The notes under the pieces are model-generated. The model ran no database searches. It saw only the letters and a list, made by a program, of their open reading frames with translations, and was not told where the DNA came from. Positions 18,266-26,681 of a DNA stretch of 64,000 nucleotides are shown here, piece after piece. Source of the stretch: UBA4421 sp002470275 (GTDB lineage Bacteria > Pseudomonadota > Gammaproteobacteria > Pseudomonadales > Azotimanducaceae); the NCBI GenBank assembly GCA_913052345.1, contig CAJXDR010000008.1:18125-82124 (forward strand), written 5' to 3'. The stretch's first letter is position 1, and every line of letters begins with the position of its first letter. A program made the translations under genes and the position numbers.

Positions 18266-19188
18266 GCGGCAAAATTTTGGCGCTTTCCGGGGGTGTTGGG
18301 GGAGCCAAGCTGGCGCTGGGGCTCAGTCAGGTGCTGGCGCCCGATGACCTCATGATCGCCGTTAACGTAGCAGACGACTTCGAACATCTTGGTCTACATA
18401 TTAGCCCAGACCTGGACAGCGTGACCTACGCCCTGGCGGGTCAGAACAACCAAGAACTCGGGTGGGGCCGGGCCGGCGAGAGCTGGCACTTCATCGAAGC
18501 GCTTACAGAATTCGGCGGCGAGAGCTGGTTCCGTCTCGGCGACAAGGATCTCGCGCTGCATGTACAACGCAGCGAAATGCTCAAAGCTAATTACAGTCTG
18601 AGCCAAGTGACTGAGCACATCAGCCAAAGCTTGGGCATCACCCATGAGATATTGCCGATCAGCAATGATCCGGTACGGACCATTGTTCAAACGGAAGGCC
18701 AGGATCTCAATTTTCAGCATTACTTCGTGCGTGAGCGCTGTCGCCCGGTGGTAAAGGGTTTCCACTTTGCTGGCATAGAGGAAGCGACGCTAAACCCCCT
18801 TGTTAAGCGCTGGCTCGACGGCTGCGACGGCATCATTATCTGCCCTTCAAACCCCTTCGTTTCGGTGGACCCGGTCATCAACATTCCTGGCTTTCGCGAA
18901 GCCGCAGCCTCGATCCCCACGATCGCCGTGTCTCCCATTATTGGAGGCCAGGCGATCAAGGGTCCCGCGGCGAAAATGATGGGCGAGCTGGATATGCCCA
19001 CGACCGCCAGCGCCGTTGCAGATCACTATGGTGACTTTTTGTCGGGCTTTGTTCTTGATCGAGAGGACGCGGGGCAGCTAGGTCAGCTACATCTGCCGGC
19101 TATCGCCACCGACTCCGTCATGGTAACTTTGAGCGACCGCGTGGCTCTTGCACGCGACTGTCTGGAGTTCTTAGAAACCCTCCGGTAA
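18262..19188 (+). CDS. cofD: 2-phospho-L-lactate transferase (F420-0 synthesis)
   Basis: 308 residues starting with the CofD/FbiA signature LALSGGVGGAKLALGL (6-21), followed by VNVADDFEHLGLHISPDLDS and the late ICPSNPFVSVDPVI and SPIIGGQAIKGPAAKMM segments. The enzyme joins the activated 2- or 3-carbon phosphoacid from CofC to the deazaflavin FO, giving (dehydro)F420-0. The start overlaps cofE (ATGA). Confidence 0.94.
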   Translation: MSGKILALSGGVGGAKLALGLSQVLAPDDLMIAVNVADDFEHLGLHISPDLDSVTYALAGQNNQELGWGRAGESWHFIEALTEFGGESWFRLGDKDLALHVQRSEMLKANYSLSQVTEHISQSLGITHEILPISNDPVRTIVQTEGQDLNFQHYFVRERCRPVVKGFHFAGIEEATLNPLVKRWLDGCDGIIICPSNPFVSVDPVINIPGFREAAASIPTIAVSPIIGGQAIKGPAAKMMGELDMPTTASAVADHYGDFLSGFVLDREDAGQLGQLHLPAIATDSVMVTLSDRVALARDCLEFLETLR

Positions 19189-19203
19189 GGAACACGGCTC
19201 ACC

Positions 19204-19296
19204 GTGAGTGTTCCACAGGATAAAAACGGCAATGGCAACTCAGTCGCACTGGGAAGGGGTGCGAATAGGGGCCATTGGCGGCCGATGAACCAATAG
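19204..19296 (+). CDS. Possible 30-codon leader ORF between cofD and cofC
   Basis: A GTG-started frame of 30 codons lies in the 117-bp gap, with TAAGGAA about 10 bases upstream of the GTG. Its TAG stop is embedded in the TAGGAG ribosome site of cofC, which would allow translational coupling. The peptide (VSVPQDKNGNGNSVALGRG and on) resembles nothing I know. It could be chance. Confidence 0.25.
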   Translation: MSVPQDKNGNGNSVALGRGANRGHWRPMNQ

Positions 19297-19305
19297 GAGA
19301 AGCCG

Positions 19306-19977
19306 ATGTGGGCGATAGTTCCCATCAAGACGTTTGAGCGCGCAAAACAGCGTCTCAGTAACGTCTTAACTGCCGAGGAGCGTCGCGCGCTGATGTTGGC
19401 CATGGCCAGAGATGTGCTCACATGCCTCACCGGCAGTGCGCGTCTGACGGGCATTCTAATCGTCTCGCGAGCGCGGGAAGCCGATGCCCTTGCAGAGGCC
19501 TTCGGTACCGAGCGCTTTATCGAGAGCCCCACCTCAGATTTAGCAGGTTCTCTCACCCAAGCCACTCACTACCTTCGGGATCATTTTGACGCTCGGGGCA
19601 TCTTTGTCGTGCCCGCGGACGTACCCTGCATCAGCACTGCAGAGGTGGATGCCATCATCGGCGACCATGGGAGCATAACCCTCCTACCCGACGCTCAGTG
19701 CGTCGGCACTAACGGCCTGATCTGCTCACCGCCCCTGGCTATCCCCTATATTTTTAATGGCAAAAGTTTCAAGCCGCACAGTGATCTTGCGTTTGCCGCC
19801 GGCCTGGTGCCGCGCATTATCCCAAACAGCTCCTTTGCACTGGACGCAGATACACCCGATGACCTCATTGCCCTAGCTGACGCCCAGCCCACAAGCCAGT
19901 CGGCAATCTATCTTCAGCGTTCCGGGATAGCGGATCGACTGCGGACGACGCGGCGCGAGCAGGGAGGCGAGCCATGA
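19306..19977 (+). CDS. cofC: 2-phospho-L-lactate (or analogue) guanylyltransferase
   Basis: 223 residues with the nucleotidyltransferase start MWAIVPIKTFERAKQRLSNV, the VPADVPCIS metal segment, GTNGLICSPP and the late ALDADTPDDL. CofC/FbiD activates 2-phospholactate, phosphoenolpyruvate or 3-phosphoglycerate with GTP for CofD. The sequence alone does not settle which; Cys108 and His158 are candidate specificity positions. It overlaps cofG-cofH by 4 bp and has TAGGAG 7 bases before its ATG. Confidence 0.92.
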   Translation: MWAIVPIKTFERAKQRLSNVLTAEERRALMLAMARDVLTCLTGSARLTGILIVSRAREADALAEAFGTERFIESPTSDLAGSLTQATHYLRDHFDARGIFVVPADVPCISTAEVDAIIGDHGSITLLPDAQCVGTNGLICSPPLAIPYIFNGKSFKPHSDLAFAAGLVPRIIPNSSFALDADTPDDLIALADAQPTSQSAIYLQRSGIADRLRTTRREQGGEP

Positions 19978-22442
19978 GCGCCCTGGAACAGGCACTTGCC
20001 GGCAATCTGCCAACGGAGGCCGACGCCCTAGCCCTGGCGGATTTTAGCGATACCAAGGCACTGGCCGATGTCGCTTCCGCGTTGCGGGACAGAGGCTTTC
20101 GCAACGTCATCACCTACTCGCGCAAGGTCTTCATTCCGCTGACCCATCTATGCCGAGACGTCTGTCATTACTGTACCTTCGCCCAGGTGCCGCGAAAGGT
20201 GATAGCCCCCTACATGAGTTTAGATGAGGTCTTGGAGATTGCCCGAGCCGGCCAACTCATGGGCTGCAAGGAGGCTCTTTTCACGCTGGGGGAAAAGCCC
20301 GAGCTGAGGTACCGAGCAGCCCGAGAGGCCCTAGCCGAAATGGGCTATGAGAGCACCACCGACTACCTGTTCGCGGCGGCAAAAGCCGTGTTTGAAGAAA
20401 CGGGCTTACTGCCGCATCTGAATCCCGGCAACCTGGAGCCCGAGGAACTCAGTCGGCTAAAAAGTGTTTCCCCCTCTATGGGCATTATGCTGGAGTCGGC
20501 CTCTGAGAGGCTGTGCGAGAAAGGCCTGCCGCACTATGGCTCTCCAGACAAGGTGCCCGCCGTGCGATTGCAAACACTGGAAAATGCGGGGGAAGCCAAA
20601 ATCCCCTTCACCACGGGCATCCTGATCGGTATCGGCGAGACCCGATTAGAGCGGATAGAAAGCCTGCTCGCCATCCGCCGAATCCATCAGCGATATGGGC
20701 ATATCCAAGAGATCATCGTGCAAAATTTCCGCGCCAAGCCGGATACCAAGATGGTCAATGCGCCCGAACCTGATCTCAATGAACTGCTGTGGACCATCGC
20801 CGTCGCGCGAATTCTTTTCGGCGCGCAGATGAGCATTCAAGCACCACCCAACCTGAGTCCAGGCGTGCTGCCACAACTCGTGCATGCTGGCATTAACGAC
20901 TGGGGTGGCGTCTCCCCGCTGACCCCCGATTTCGTCAACCCGGAAGCCCCATGGCCGCACCTGGATGAACTTTCGCGAGAAACCGGAGCTGCGGGAAAAT
21001 ACCTGCACGAACGGCTTACCGTTTATCCTGATTTCGCCATAGCATTCGAACGTTGGATCCACGCCGACCTGCATGTTCCCCTGCTTGAAATGATTGATGC
21101 AGAGGGCTTCCCACGGACCGACGGTTGGTGTCCTGGCGATATTGAGCACGCGCCGCCGAAAGAAATTTTGAACGCCGTTATCAATCCAACCCGTGCTGTC
21201 TCGGCTGATATTGAACAGATTCTTGAACGCGCATCTCAGGCCGAAACCCTGGATGAGGCAGAGGTCCTAAGGCTGTTTCAGGCCCGGGGTGATGACTTTG
21301 GCACCGTCATTCAAACCGCGAATAAACTGCGACAACAAACCAACGGTGACCGCGTTAGCTTTGTGGCGAATCGCAATATCAATTACACCAACGTCTGCTA
21401 CTTCAAATGCCAATTTTGTGCGTTCTCCAAGGGCAAGCTGTCTGAAAACCTTCGAGGACGCCCTTACGACCTGTCCCAGGAAGAGATAGCGAGACGCACC
21501 CAAGAAGCCTGGGAGCGAGGCGCCACCGAGGTCTGCATGCAGGGCGGGATTCACCCGGAGTACACCGGCGAGACCTACATTGAGATTCTGCGCACCGTCA
21601 AGGCGGCGGCACCGGACATCCATATCCATGCCTTCTCACCGCTTGAGGTCTGGCAGGGAGCGGCGACCCTAGACATGGCGTTGGGTGATTACCTGTCTCT
21701 GTTGCGCGATGCAGGCTTATGTACCCTTCCGGGCACTGCAGCAGAGATTCTTGATGACGAGGTACGGGCCGTTATTTGTCCCGATAAAATCAATACCGAT
21801 CAATGGCTCGACGTCATGCGTGAGGCCCACGCGCTGAACCTCAGAACCACCGCCACTATTATGTATGGCCATGTGGATCGCCCCATTCACTGGGTTAGGC
21901 ACTTGCTGCGCGTGCGGGCCCTCCAGGCACAAACCGGCGGCTTCACCGAATTTGTACCCCTACCCTTCGTGCATATGGAAGCGCCCATGTATCTGAAGGG
22001 CAAGGCCCGACCGGGGCCTACCTTTCGTGAGGCGGTCTTAATGCACGCCGTGGCGCGACTCACCCTACACGGCCAAATCGAAAATATTCAGACCAGCTGG
22101 GTCAAGATGGGCCATGAGGGTGTCAAAGCCTGCCTGAATGCGGGCAGCAATGACCTGGGGGGAACGCTGATGAACGAATCCATAAGCCGAGCCGCAGGAA
22201 CCCTGCATGGCCAAGAGACATCGCCAAAACAAATGGCCAACATTATTCGGCAACTGAATCGCGAGCCAAGGCAGCGATCAACGGGTTACGGCTCCGTAAG
22301 CGATGCCCGCATCCGCGCCGGGCAGAACCAGGGTGAGTTGTTGGCCATCGTCAACACCCCGGTGGAGAAATACGAACGAAAGACCTCAAGCGCACAACTG
22401 GTTCGGAACCTGGCACCCTCAAAAGAAAACCAGGCCGGTTAG
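19974..22442 (+). CDS. fbiC: FO synthase, fused CofG-CofH (FbiC type)
   Basis: 822 residues carrying two radical SAM domains. The CofG half has its cluster cysteines at C60, C64 and C67, followed by CKEALFTLGEKPE; the CofH half has C475, C479 and C482, followed by the EVCMQGGIHPEYTG segment. Together they condense 5-amino-6-ribitylaminouracil and tyrosine into the deazaflavin FO. The fusion is the rule in actinobacteria and is also found in F420-making proteobacteria, whereas archaea use separate proteins. It ends the F420 operon and converges on a small minus-strand gene 4 bp away. Confidence 0.95.
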   Translation: MSALEQALAGNLPTEADALALADFSDTKALADVASALRDRGFRNVITYSRKVFIPLTHLCRDVCHYCTFAQVPRKVIAPYMSLDEVLEIARAGQLMGCKEALFTLGEKPELRYRAAREALAEMGYESTTDYLFAAAKAVFEETGLLPHLNPGNLEPEELSRLKSVSPSMGIMLESASERLCEKGLPHYGSPDKVPAVRLQTLENAGEAKIPFTTGILIGIGETRLERIESLLAIRRIHQRYGHIQEIIVQNFRAKPDTKMVNAPEPDLNELLWTIAVARILFGAQMSIQAPPNLSPGVLPQLVHAGINDWGGVSPLTPDFVNPEAPWPHLDELSRETGAAGKYLHERLTVYPDFAIAFERWIHADLHVPLLEMIDAEGFPRTDGWCPGDIEHAPPKEILNAVINPTRAVSADIEQILERASQAETLDEAEVLRLFQARGDDFGTVIQTANKLRQQTNGDRVSFVANRNINYTNVCYFKCQFCAFSKGKLSENLRGRPYDLSQEEIARRTQEAWERGATEVCMQGGIHPEYTGETYIEILRTVKAAAPDIHIHAFSPLEVWQGAATLDMALGDYLSLLRDAGLCTLPGTAAEILDDEVRAVICPDKINTDQWLDVMREAHALNLRTTATIMYGHVDRPIHWVRHLLRVRALQAQTGGFTEFVPLPFVHMEAPMYLKGKARPGPTFREAVLMHAVARLTLHGQIENIQTSWVKMGHEGVKACLNAGSNDLGGTLMNESISRAAGTLHGQETSPKQMANIIRQLNREPRQRSTGYGSVSDARIRAGQNQGELLAIVNTPVEKYERKTSSAQLVRNLAPSKENQAG

Positions 22443-22446
22443 CCGA

Positions 22447-22647
22447 TTACATGAAATATTGATGGTGCGACAGGGCCTCACCGTATGCCATCAGCCAGCG
22501 CACCCAAAAGCTTCGCTTAGGAGGCTTCTCCACCCGCTCCATAAGCCTGCTACCGTTTTCTGCCATCCTAAGCTCGTAATCAACGCCCGGGCGCTGCCGG
22601 GTCTCGGATCGCTTCGGTTGCACAGGCGACGTTAACGATTTAGCCAT
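22447..22647 (-). CDS. Small protein of unknown function (66 aa)
   Basis: A short basic protein whose start has an excellent ribosome site (AAGGAG about 10 bases upstream) and lies 5 bp after the stop of the MFS gene, so it is very likely translated from the same mRNA. The C-terminal half reads KRSFWVRWLMAYGEALSHH, an amphipathic aromatic stretch that might lie on a membrane. No family recognised. Confidence 0.6.
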   Translation of the reverse strand: MAKSLTSPVQPKRSETRQRPGVDYELRMAENGSRLMERVEKPPKRSFWVRWLMAYGEALSHHQYFM

Positions 22648-22651
22648 GGTC

Positions 22652-23932
22652 TCATATCTCCTTAGCAGAACGCGGTAGCTGGCGCTGACCTACCCCGGCG
22701 GGATCAGCAGACGCCTCAGCGCTGGCAAGTACCCGGATCAACGGTAAGAGCAGGCCGGCCGATACAGGAATACTGATGACGCACAGGCCAATCAGCGCGG
22801 CCTGCATGCCCCAAACGTCCACCGCAAAACCCGTCCAGGGCCCGCCCAACACGACACCCACCCGGAACAGGCAACTGGCCATGGAGTTCACGGTTGCTCG
22901 GTGACTGCCGGGCACCCGGCGATTCAGCGCGTCTCCAAGCAGAACGCTGATGAGCCCCCTAGCCGCAAAGAACAGGGCTGCCCAAATCAAGGTCACCAGG
23001 CCGTCGGAAAGGGCCATGCCCGCGTAGCCCACAACTGGCAACAGGCCAATACCCGCCAGCAACGCAGTCGGTCCAAGACGATCCTCCAGCCAAGGAACAA
23101 GCCGGCCGAAGATGGCCACTAACAGTGACAGCCCGCCCCAAAGCAGCCCGAAATAGATCAGATCAATGCCCTCTAGTATCCAAAGCTGCTGTATCAGCCA
23201 AGCCGCAAAGTAGGACAACAGAGGCCAGCAGCTGATCGCAATAAAGGTGGCCCTAAGCAATTTGGAGCTATGCCATAGCGCTGCCAAAATGCTGACAGAC
23301 TGCATGACAGAGGGCATGTTTCCTGGCTGACCGTCAGCCGTCAGCCGAGGCGCCTCTGTTAAGGGTAAGGAAGCGAGTACTATCGCGCCCCCCGTCAGCG
23401 CCTGAACTAGGATGACCAGGCTCAGATCCCCCACCCAGATCAGCGCGCTACACAGCGCCGCAGACAGGGCTGCGGCCACTTGCCCAATACTGAAGATACG
23501 GCTCACGACCCTGCGCTGGCGTTCAGCAGAACTGCCTCTGGCCAGCTCGGTATCATAGAGCAGGGCCATATCTGCCCCAGAGAGCATGGAAAATCCAAGG
23601 CCTAGGGCTAATTCATAGACTGCCAACCCTGGGAAGCCTTCTACAATGAGCAGCAGGCCGTGCCCCAGAGCCACCAACGCCGCACCCAGCCGAATAACGC
23701 CCCTTCTCCCCAAGGCGTCCGCTAAGTAACCGGAGGGCACCTCGGAGACAAGCACCACTGCAGCGAAAATTGCCTGTAGCGAGAAAATTTCCTGCATGGA
23801 AAGTCCCTTGCTAAAAAAGAAAGGCACCGCAACGGGCATAATCACCATGAATTGATGCGCGAACCGAAGACACAGCAAGGCCGGCACGTTACGTGCCAGC
23901 TTGTTAGCCAGTGTTCGCTCTTGAACTTTCAT
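22652..23932 (-). CDS. MFS transporter
   Basis: 426 residues with 12 predicted helices. The loop between helices 2 and 3 has the MFS A-motif variant GYLADALGRRGVIRLGA. Its ribosome site AGGGGGG lies 5 bases before the ATG. The protein resembles efflux-type MFS members, but no substrate can be assigned. A strong terminator (23984-24011) isolates it from upstream minus-strand transcription, so its promoter must lie in about 23933-23983. The small gene 22447-22647 follows. Confidence 0.87.
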   Translation of the reverse strand: MKVQERTLANKLARNVPALLCLRFAHQFMVIMPVAVPFFFSKGLSMQEIFSLQAIFAAVVLVSEVPSGYLADALGRRGVIRLGAALVALGHGLLLIVEGFPGLAVYELALGLGFSMLSGADMALLYDTELARGSSAERQRRVVSRIFSIGQVAAALSAALCSALIWVGDLSLVILVQALTGGAIVLASLPLTEAPRLTADGQPGNMPSVMQSVSILAALWHSSKLLRATFIAISCWPLLSYFAAWLIQQLWILEGIDLIYFGLLWGGLSLLVAIFGRLVPWLEDRLGPTALLAGIGLLPVVGYAGMALSDGLVTLIWAALFFAARGLISVLLGDALNRRVPGSHRATVNSMASCLFRVGVVLGGPWTGFAVDVWGMQAALIGLCVISIPVSAGLLLPLIRVLASAEASADPAGVGQRQLPRSAKEI

Positions 23933-23983
23933 ATTCCCCCCTGCATTTTTATCCCTACAAAAACCAGTACCCCAAAACGAAAA

Positions 23984-24011
23984 AACCCCGAAGGCAGAGC
24001 ACTTCGGGGTT
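23984..24011 (-). terminator. Rho-independent terminator
   Basis: A perfect 10-bp stem (AACCCCGAAG / CTTCGGGGTT) with an 8-base loop, followed on the minus strand by six T. It acts on minus-strand transcription coming from the isomerase gene and the small ORF at 24033-24203, just before the MFS promoter region. Confidence 0.9.
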
Positions 24012-24032
24012 CCCTAGGTCATGGTCAAACGA

Positions 24033-24203
24033 TCAACCATCCAGAATCCCCGACGAGTCCACAAACCGCACGGTGGAATACGAAACTGCCGATAGGCGAT
24101 CCCAACGGAATCGCAAAATCAGAGTGCCGTGTATGGCCCTGGGTTGGATGACGCCGACGCTTGGCGTGTTACAAGGTGTGTGATGCCACATATTCTTAAC
24201 CAT
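24033..24203 (-). CDS. Candidate 56-aa small protein in front of a terminator
   Basis: An ATG at 24203 preceded by AAGGTG (about 8-9 bases) opens a frame of 56 codons, ending 22 bp before the strong terminator at 24011. The peptide begins MVKNMWHHTPCNTPSVGVIQ and ends VDSSGILDG. There is no signal peptide and no family I recognise. The position, 138 bp after the isomerase gene and directly ahead of a terminator, makes a real small gene plausible, but a non-coding RNA or 3' UTR would look the same. Confidence 0.4.
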   Translation of the reverse strand: MVKNMWHHTPCNTPSVGVIQPRAIHGTLILRFRWDRLSAVSYSTVRFVDSSGILDG

Positions 24204-24341
24204 TTTTTAAGGCACCTTTTTTGGAGAGTCGGCAATATAGCGGAGCACGCTGTGAATACAGTTTGGAGAAGACAGGCGGTAGCATCTGACAGACTGTATG
24301 CAGTTTGCTGAGAGGCCCCTGGTGAAAGGCCGACCCAGCGC

Positions 24342-25400
24342 CTAAGGGTCCAGGCCCAGGAGATCGCGATAGCTCTCAGCGCTTGCGCCGGCGCTAGCAA
24401 AGTCATCAAAGGCTTTGCCGGTCACGGGAATAATGTGTTCGCGAATGAAGCTCGCCCCCTCACGCGCACCCACCTCTTGATCCTTCAGGCAGCATTCCCA
24501 CTCCAAAACCGCCCAACCTTCAAAATCGTAAGCGGCCAGCTTTGAGAAGATGCCTCGGAAATCAATCTGCCCGTCACCCAAAGAACGAAAGCGGCCGGGA
24601 CGCTGAAGCCAATCCTGGTAACCCCCATAGACGCCTGATCGACCATCGGGGTTCAGCTCCGCGTCCTTGACGTGAAACATGCGAATGCGTGAGTGGTAGT
24701 GATCTATAAAACTGAGATAGTCCATGGCCTGAAGCGCAAAGTGGCTGGGGTCATACAGGATATTGGCCCGAGGGTGGGCACCCACCGCCTCAAGGAAGCG
24801 TTCAAACGAGATGCCATCATGTAGGTCTTCCCCGGGGTGAATCTCATAGCAGACGTTCACGCCCTCCTCGTCAAAGGCATCCAGGATTGGCCGCCATCGT
24901 CGTGCCAGCTCAGAGAAGCCCTCTGCCACGAGACCCTTCGGACGCTGGGGCCAGGGGTAGAGGTAGGGCCAAAGTAGCGCTCCAGAGAAAGTCGCATGTT
25001 CGGTTAACCCCAAACGGCGGCTGGCGCGGCCGGCGAGCATGACTTGCTCAACGGCCCACTGCTGTCGGGCAGGGGGGTTGCCCCGCACGGAGGGATGGGC
25101 GAAGTTGTCAAACAAAGTGTCATAAGCCGGATGCACGGCAACTAGCTGACCTTCCAAATGGGTCGACAGCTCGGTGATCTCGACCCCGCAGGCCTCCACG
25201 CGCCCCTTAAGTTCATCGCAGTAGGTCTGGCTCTCAGCAGCCGTCGCAACGTCGATAAAATTGGGGTTTCCAATGGGCACCTGGATGCCGACAAAGCCCA
25301 ATTCCGCCGCCCACCGGGCCATCCCTTCAATTGAGTCAAAGGGTGACTGGTCCCCCATGAATTGGGCGAGAAAAATACCGGGTCCCTTTAGCGTCCGCAT
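24342..25400 (-). CDS. Sugar phosphate isomerase/epimerase-like TIM barrel (xylose isomerase-like fold)
   Basis: 352 residues from ATG 25400, which is preceded by AAGGAAAG; the frame extends to 25469 without homology. The fold segments FVGIQVPIGNPNFIDV, CYEIHPGEDLHDG, LYDPSHFALQAMDY and VLEWECC carry the Glu, His, Asp and Glu residues that bind a divalent metal in the AP-endonuclease-2/IolE/IolI superfamily. Such proteins isomerise or dehydrate sugars and inositol derivatives. It lies 43 bp after the Gfo/Idh/MocA gene. Confidence 0.85.
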   Translation of the reverse strand: MRTLKGPGIFLAQFMGDQSPFDSIEGMARWAAELGFVGIQVPIGNPNFIDVATAAESQTYCDELKGRVEACGVEITELSTHLEGQLVAVHPAYDTLFDNFAHPSVRGNPPARQQWAVEQVMLAGRASRRLGLTEHATFSGALLWPYLYPWPQRPKGLVAEGFSELARRWRPILDAFDEEGVNVCYEIHPGEDLHDGISFERFLEAVGAHPRANILYDPSHFALQAMDYLSFIDHYHSRIRMFHVKDAELNPDGRSGVYGGYQDWLQRPGRFRSLGDGQIDFRGIFSKLAAYDFEGWAVLEWECCLKDQEVGAREGASFIREHIIPVTGKAFDDFASAGASAESYRDLLGLDP

Positions 25401-25443
25401 AGGCTTTCCTTCGTGCTGTTTGAACTCATCCTCAAGACCAAAA

Positions 25444-26574
25444 TTAATCCCAGGGCACCCACTGTCCACCTCCCTGAGCGCTGGCTACTACCTGCTGCAC
25501 AAAGCGCATACCGGCTATACCGTCTTCAATGCCGGGGATTGGGAGCGCGCCCGGTTTCCCCAGGAGCCCAAGGCAGAAGTTTCGATAAATTTCTGCGAAG
25601 GCCTCCAGATAACCTTCTGGATGCCCTGGAGGCAGGCGCCCGGCGCTGTGTGCTGAGGCACCGATTCCAGGACCTCCTGAGCGTCTTACTTCAAGGGGGC
25701 GATCCGCATATCGGATGATCAGACTATTTGCATCCTGCTGTTCCCACTCCAGTGAAGCGAGTTCCCCGTAAACGCCCAGCGACAGGTCATTTTCTTTCCC
25801 GAGAGCAATCTGACTGGCCGCGATCGTGCCCCGAGCGCCATTGGCAAAGCGCAGCAAAACGTTCCCGTCATCCTCCAGCTGCCTGCCCGGTATAAAGGTA
25901 GTGAGATCGGCGCAAAGCTCGGAGATCTCAAGCTCCGTAACGAAGCGCACCAAGTTGTGCGCGTGGGTGCCAATATCGCCAAAGGCGCCCGCAGCCCCTG
26001 AACGAGCAGGGTCCGTTCGCCAGGACGCCTGCTTGTGATCACCGAGTTCTGAACTGAGCCAGCCCTGAAGGTAACGACAATCAACTCGACGTATGGACCC
26101 GAGAACGCCGGCACGCACCAGTTGCTGCGCCTCTCGAATCATAGGGTAGCCGGTATAGTTATGGGTCAGCGCAAACTGACGATCCGTCTCAGCCAGCACC
26201 GTGGATAAAAGCTGCGCCTCATCCAAATTCAGCGCCAGGGGTTTATCGCAGACCACATGGAAGCCGGCCCTCAACGCCGCCATAGCGATGGGTACATGAA
26301 GATGGTTGGGGGTCGCTATGATCACGAAATCCATACCTTCCCCTGGAGCACGCCGGGCCTCGGCGGCAAACATCTCCTCGTAGGTCCCATAGCAGCGCTC
26401 TGCCGGTAACCCATAACGCGCCACCCCCGACGCGACAGACTTTTCTGGCGCAGCGGAAAAAGCACCGCAGACCAAGGTCGCTAGTCCATCCATCTCAGCC
26501 GCCATGCGGTGCACTGGCCCGATAAAGGCTCCTTCGCCACCGCCCACCATCCCAAACTGAAGCTTGCTAACCAA
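25444..26574 (-). CDS. Gfo/Idh/MocA family oxidoreductase
   Basis: 376 residues. The N-terminal Rossmann domain starts FGMVGGGEGAFIGPVHRMAA, and the conserved catalytic-lysine motif reads CDKPLALNLDEAQ (about residues 108-120). The C-terminal alpha/beta domain includes GAFGDIGTHAHNLVRFV, with the family's Asp and His catalytic residues. These enzymes oxidise sugars or inositols with NAD(P). Together with the TIM-barrel genes on either side it forms a polyol/sugar locus. Confidence 0.9.
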   Translation of the reverse strand: MVSKLQFGMVGGGEGAFIGPVHRMAAEMDGLATLVCGAFSAAPEKSVASGVARYGLPAERCYGTYEEMFAAEARRAPGEGMDFVIIATPNHLHVPIAMAALRAGFHVVCDKPLALNLDEAQLLSTVLAETDRQFALTHNYTGYPMIREAQQLVRAGVLGSIRRVDCRYLQGWLSSELGDHKQASWRTDPARSGAAGAFGDIGTHAHNLVRFVTELEISELCADLTTFIPGRQLEDDGNVLLRFANGARGTIAASQIALGKENDLSLGVYGELASLEWEQQDANSLIIRYADRPLEVRRSGGPGIGASAHSAGRLPPGHPEGYLEAFAEIYRNFCLGLLGKPGALPIPGIEDGIAGMRFVQQVVASAQGGGQWVPWD

Positions 26575-26604
26575 TCCAGTCCCCAGTCTCTAAAATCTTT
26601 ACTA

Positions 26605-26643
26605 AACCCTACCTTATCCCAAACGGACAGGGATGTTAGGGTT
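26605..26643. promoter_or_regulatory. Inverted repeat in a divergent promoter region
   Basis: AACCCTA (26605-26611) and TCCC (26617-26620) are mirrored by GGGA (26630-26633) and TAGGGTT (26637-26643). The dyad lies in the 107 bp between the divergent Gfo/Idh and isomerase start codons, where an operator for a shared local regulator would be expected. No regulator gene is present nearby. Confidence 0.45.
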
Positions 26644-26681
26644 CTTATCGCAAGCTTGAGCGACAGGAGGAGACATCGAGC

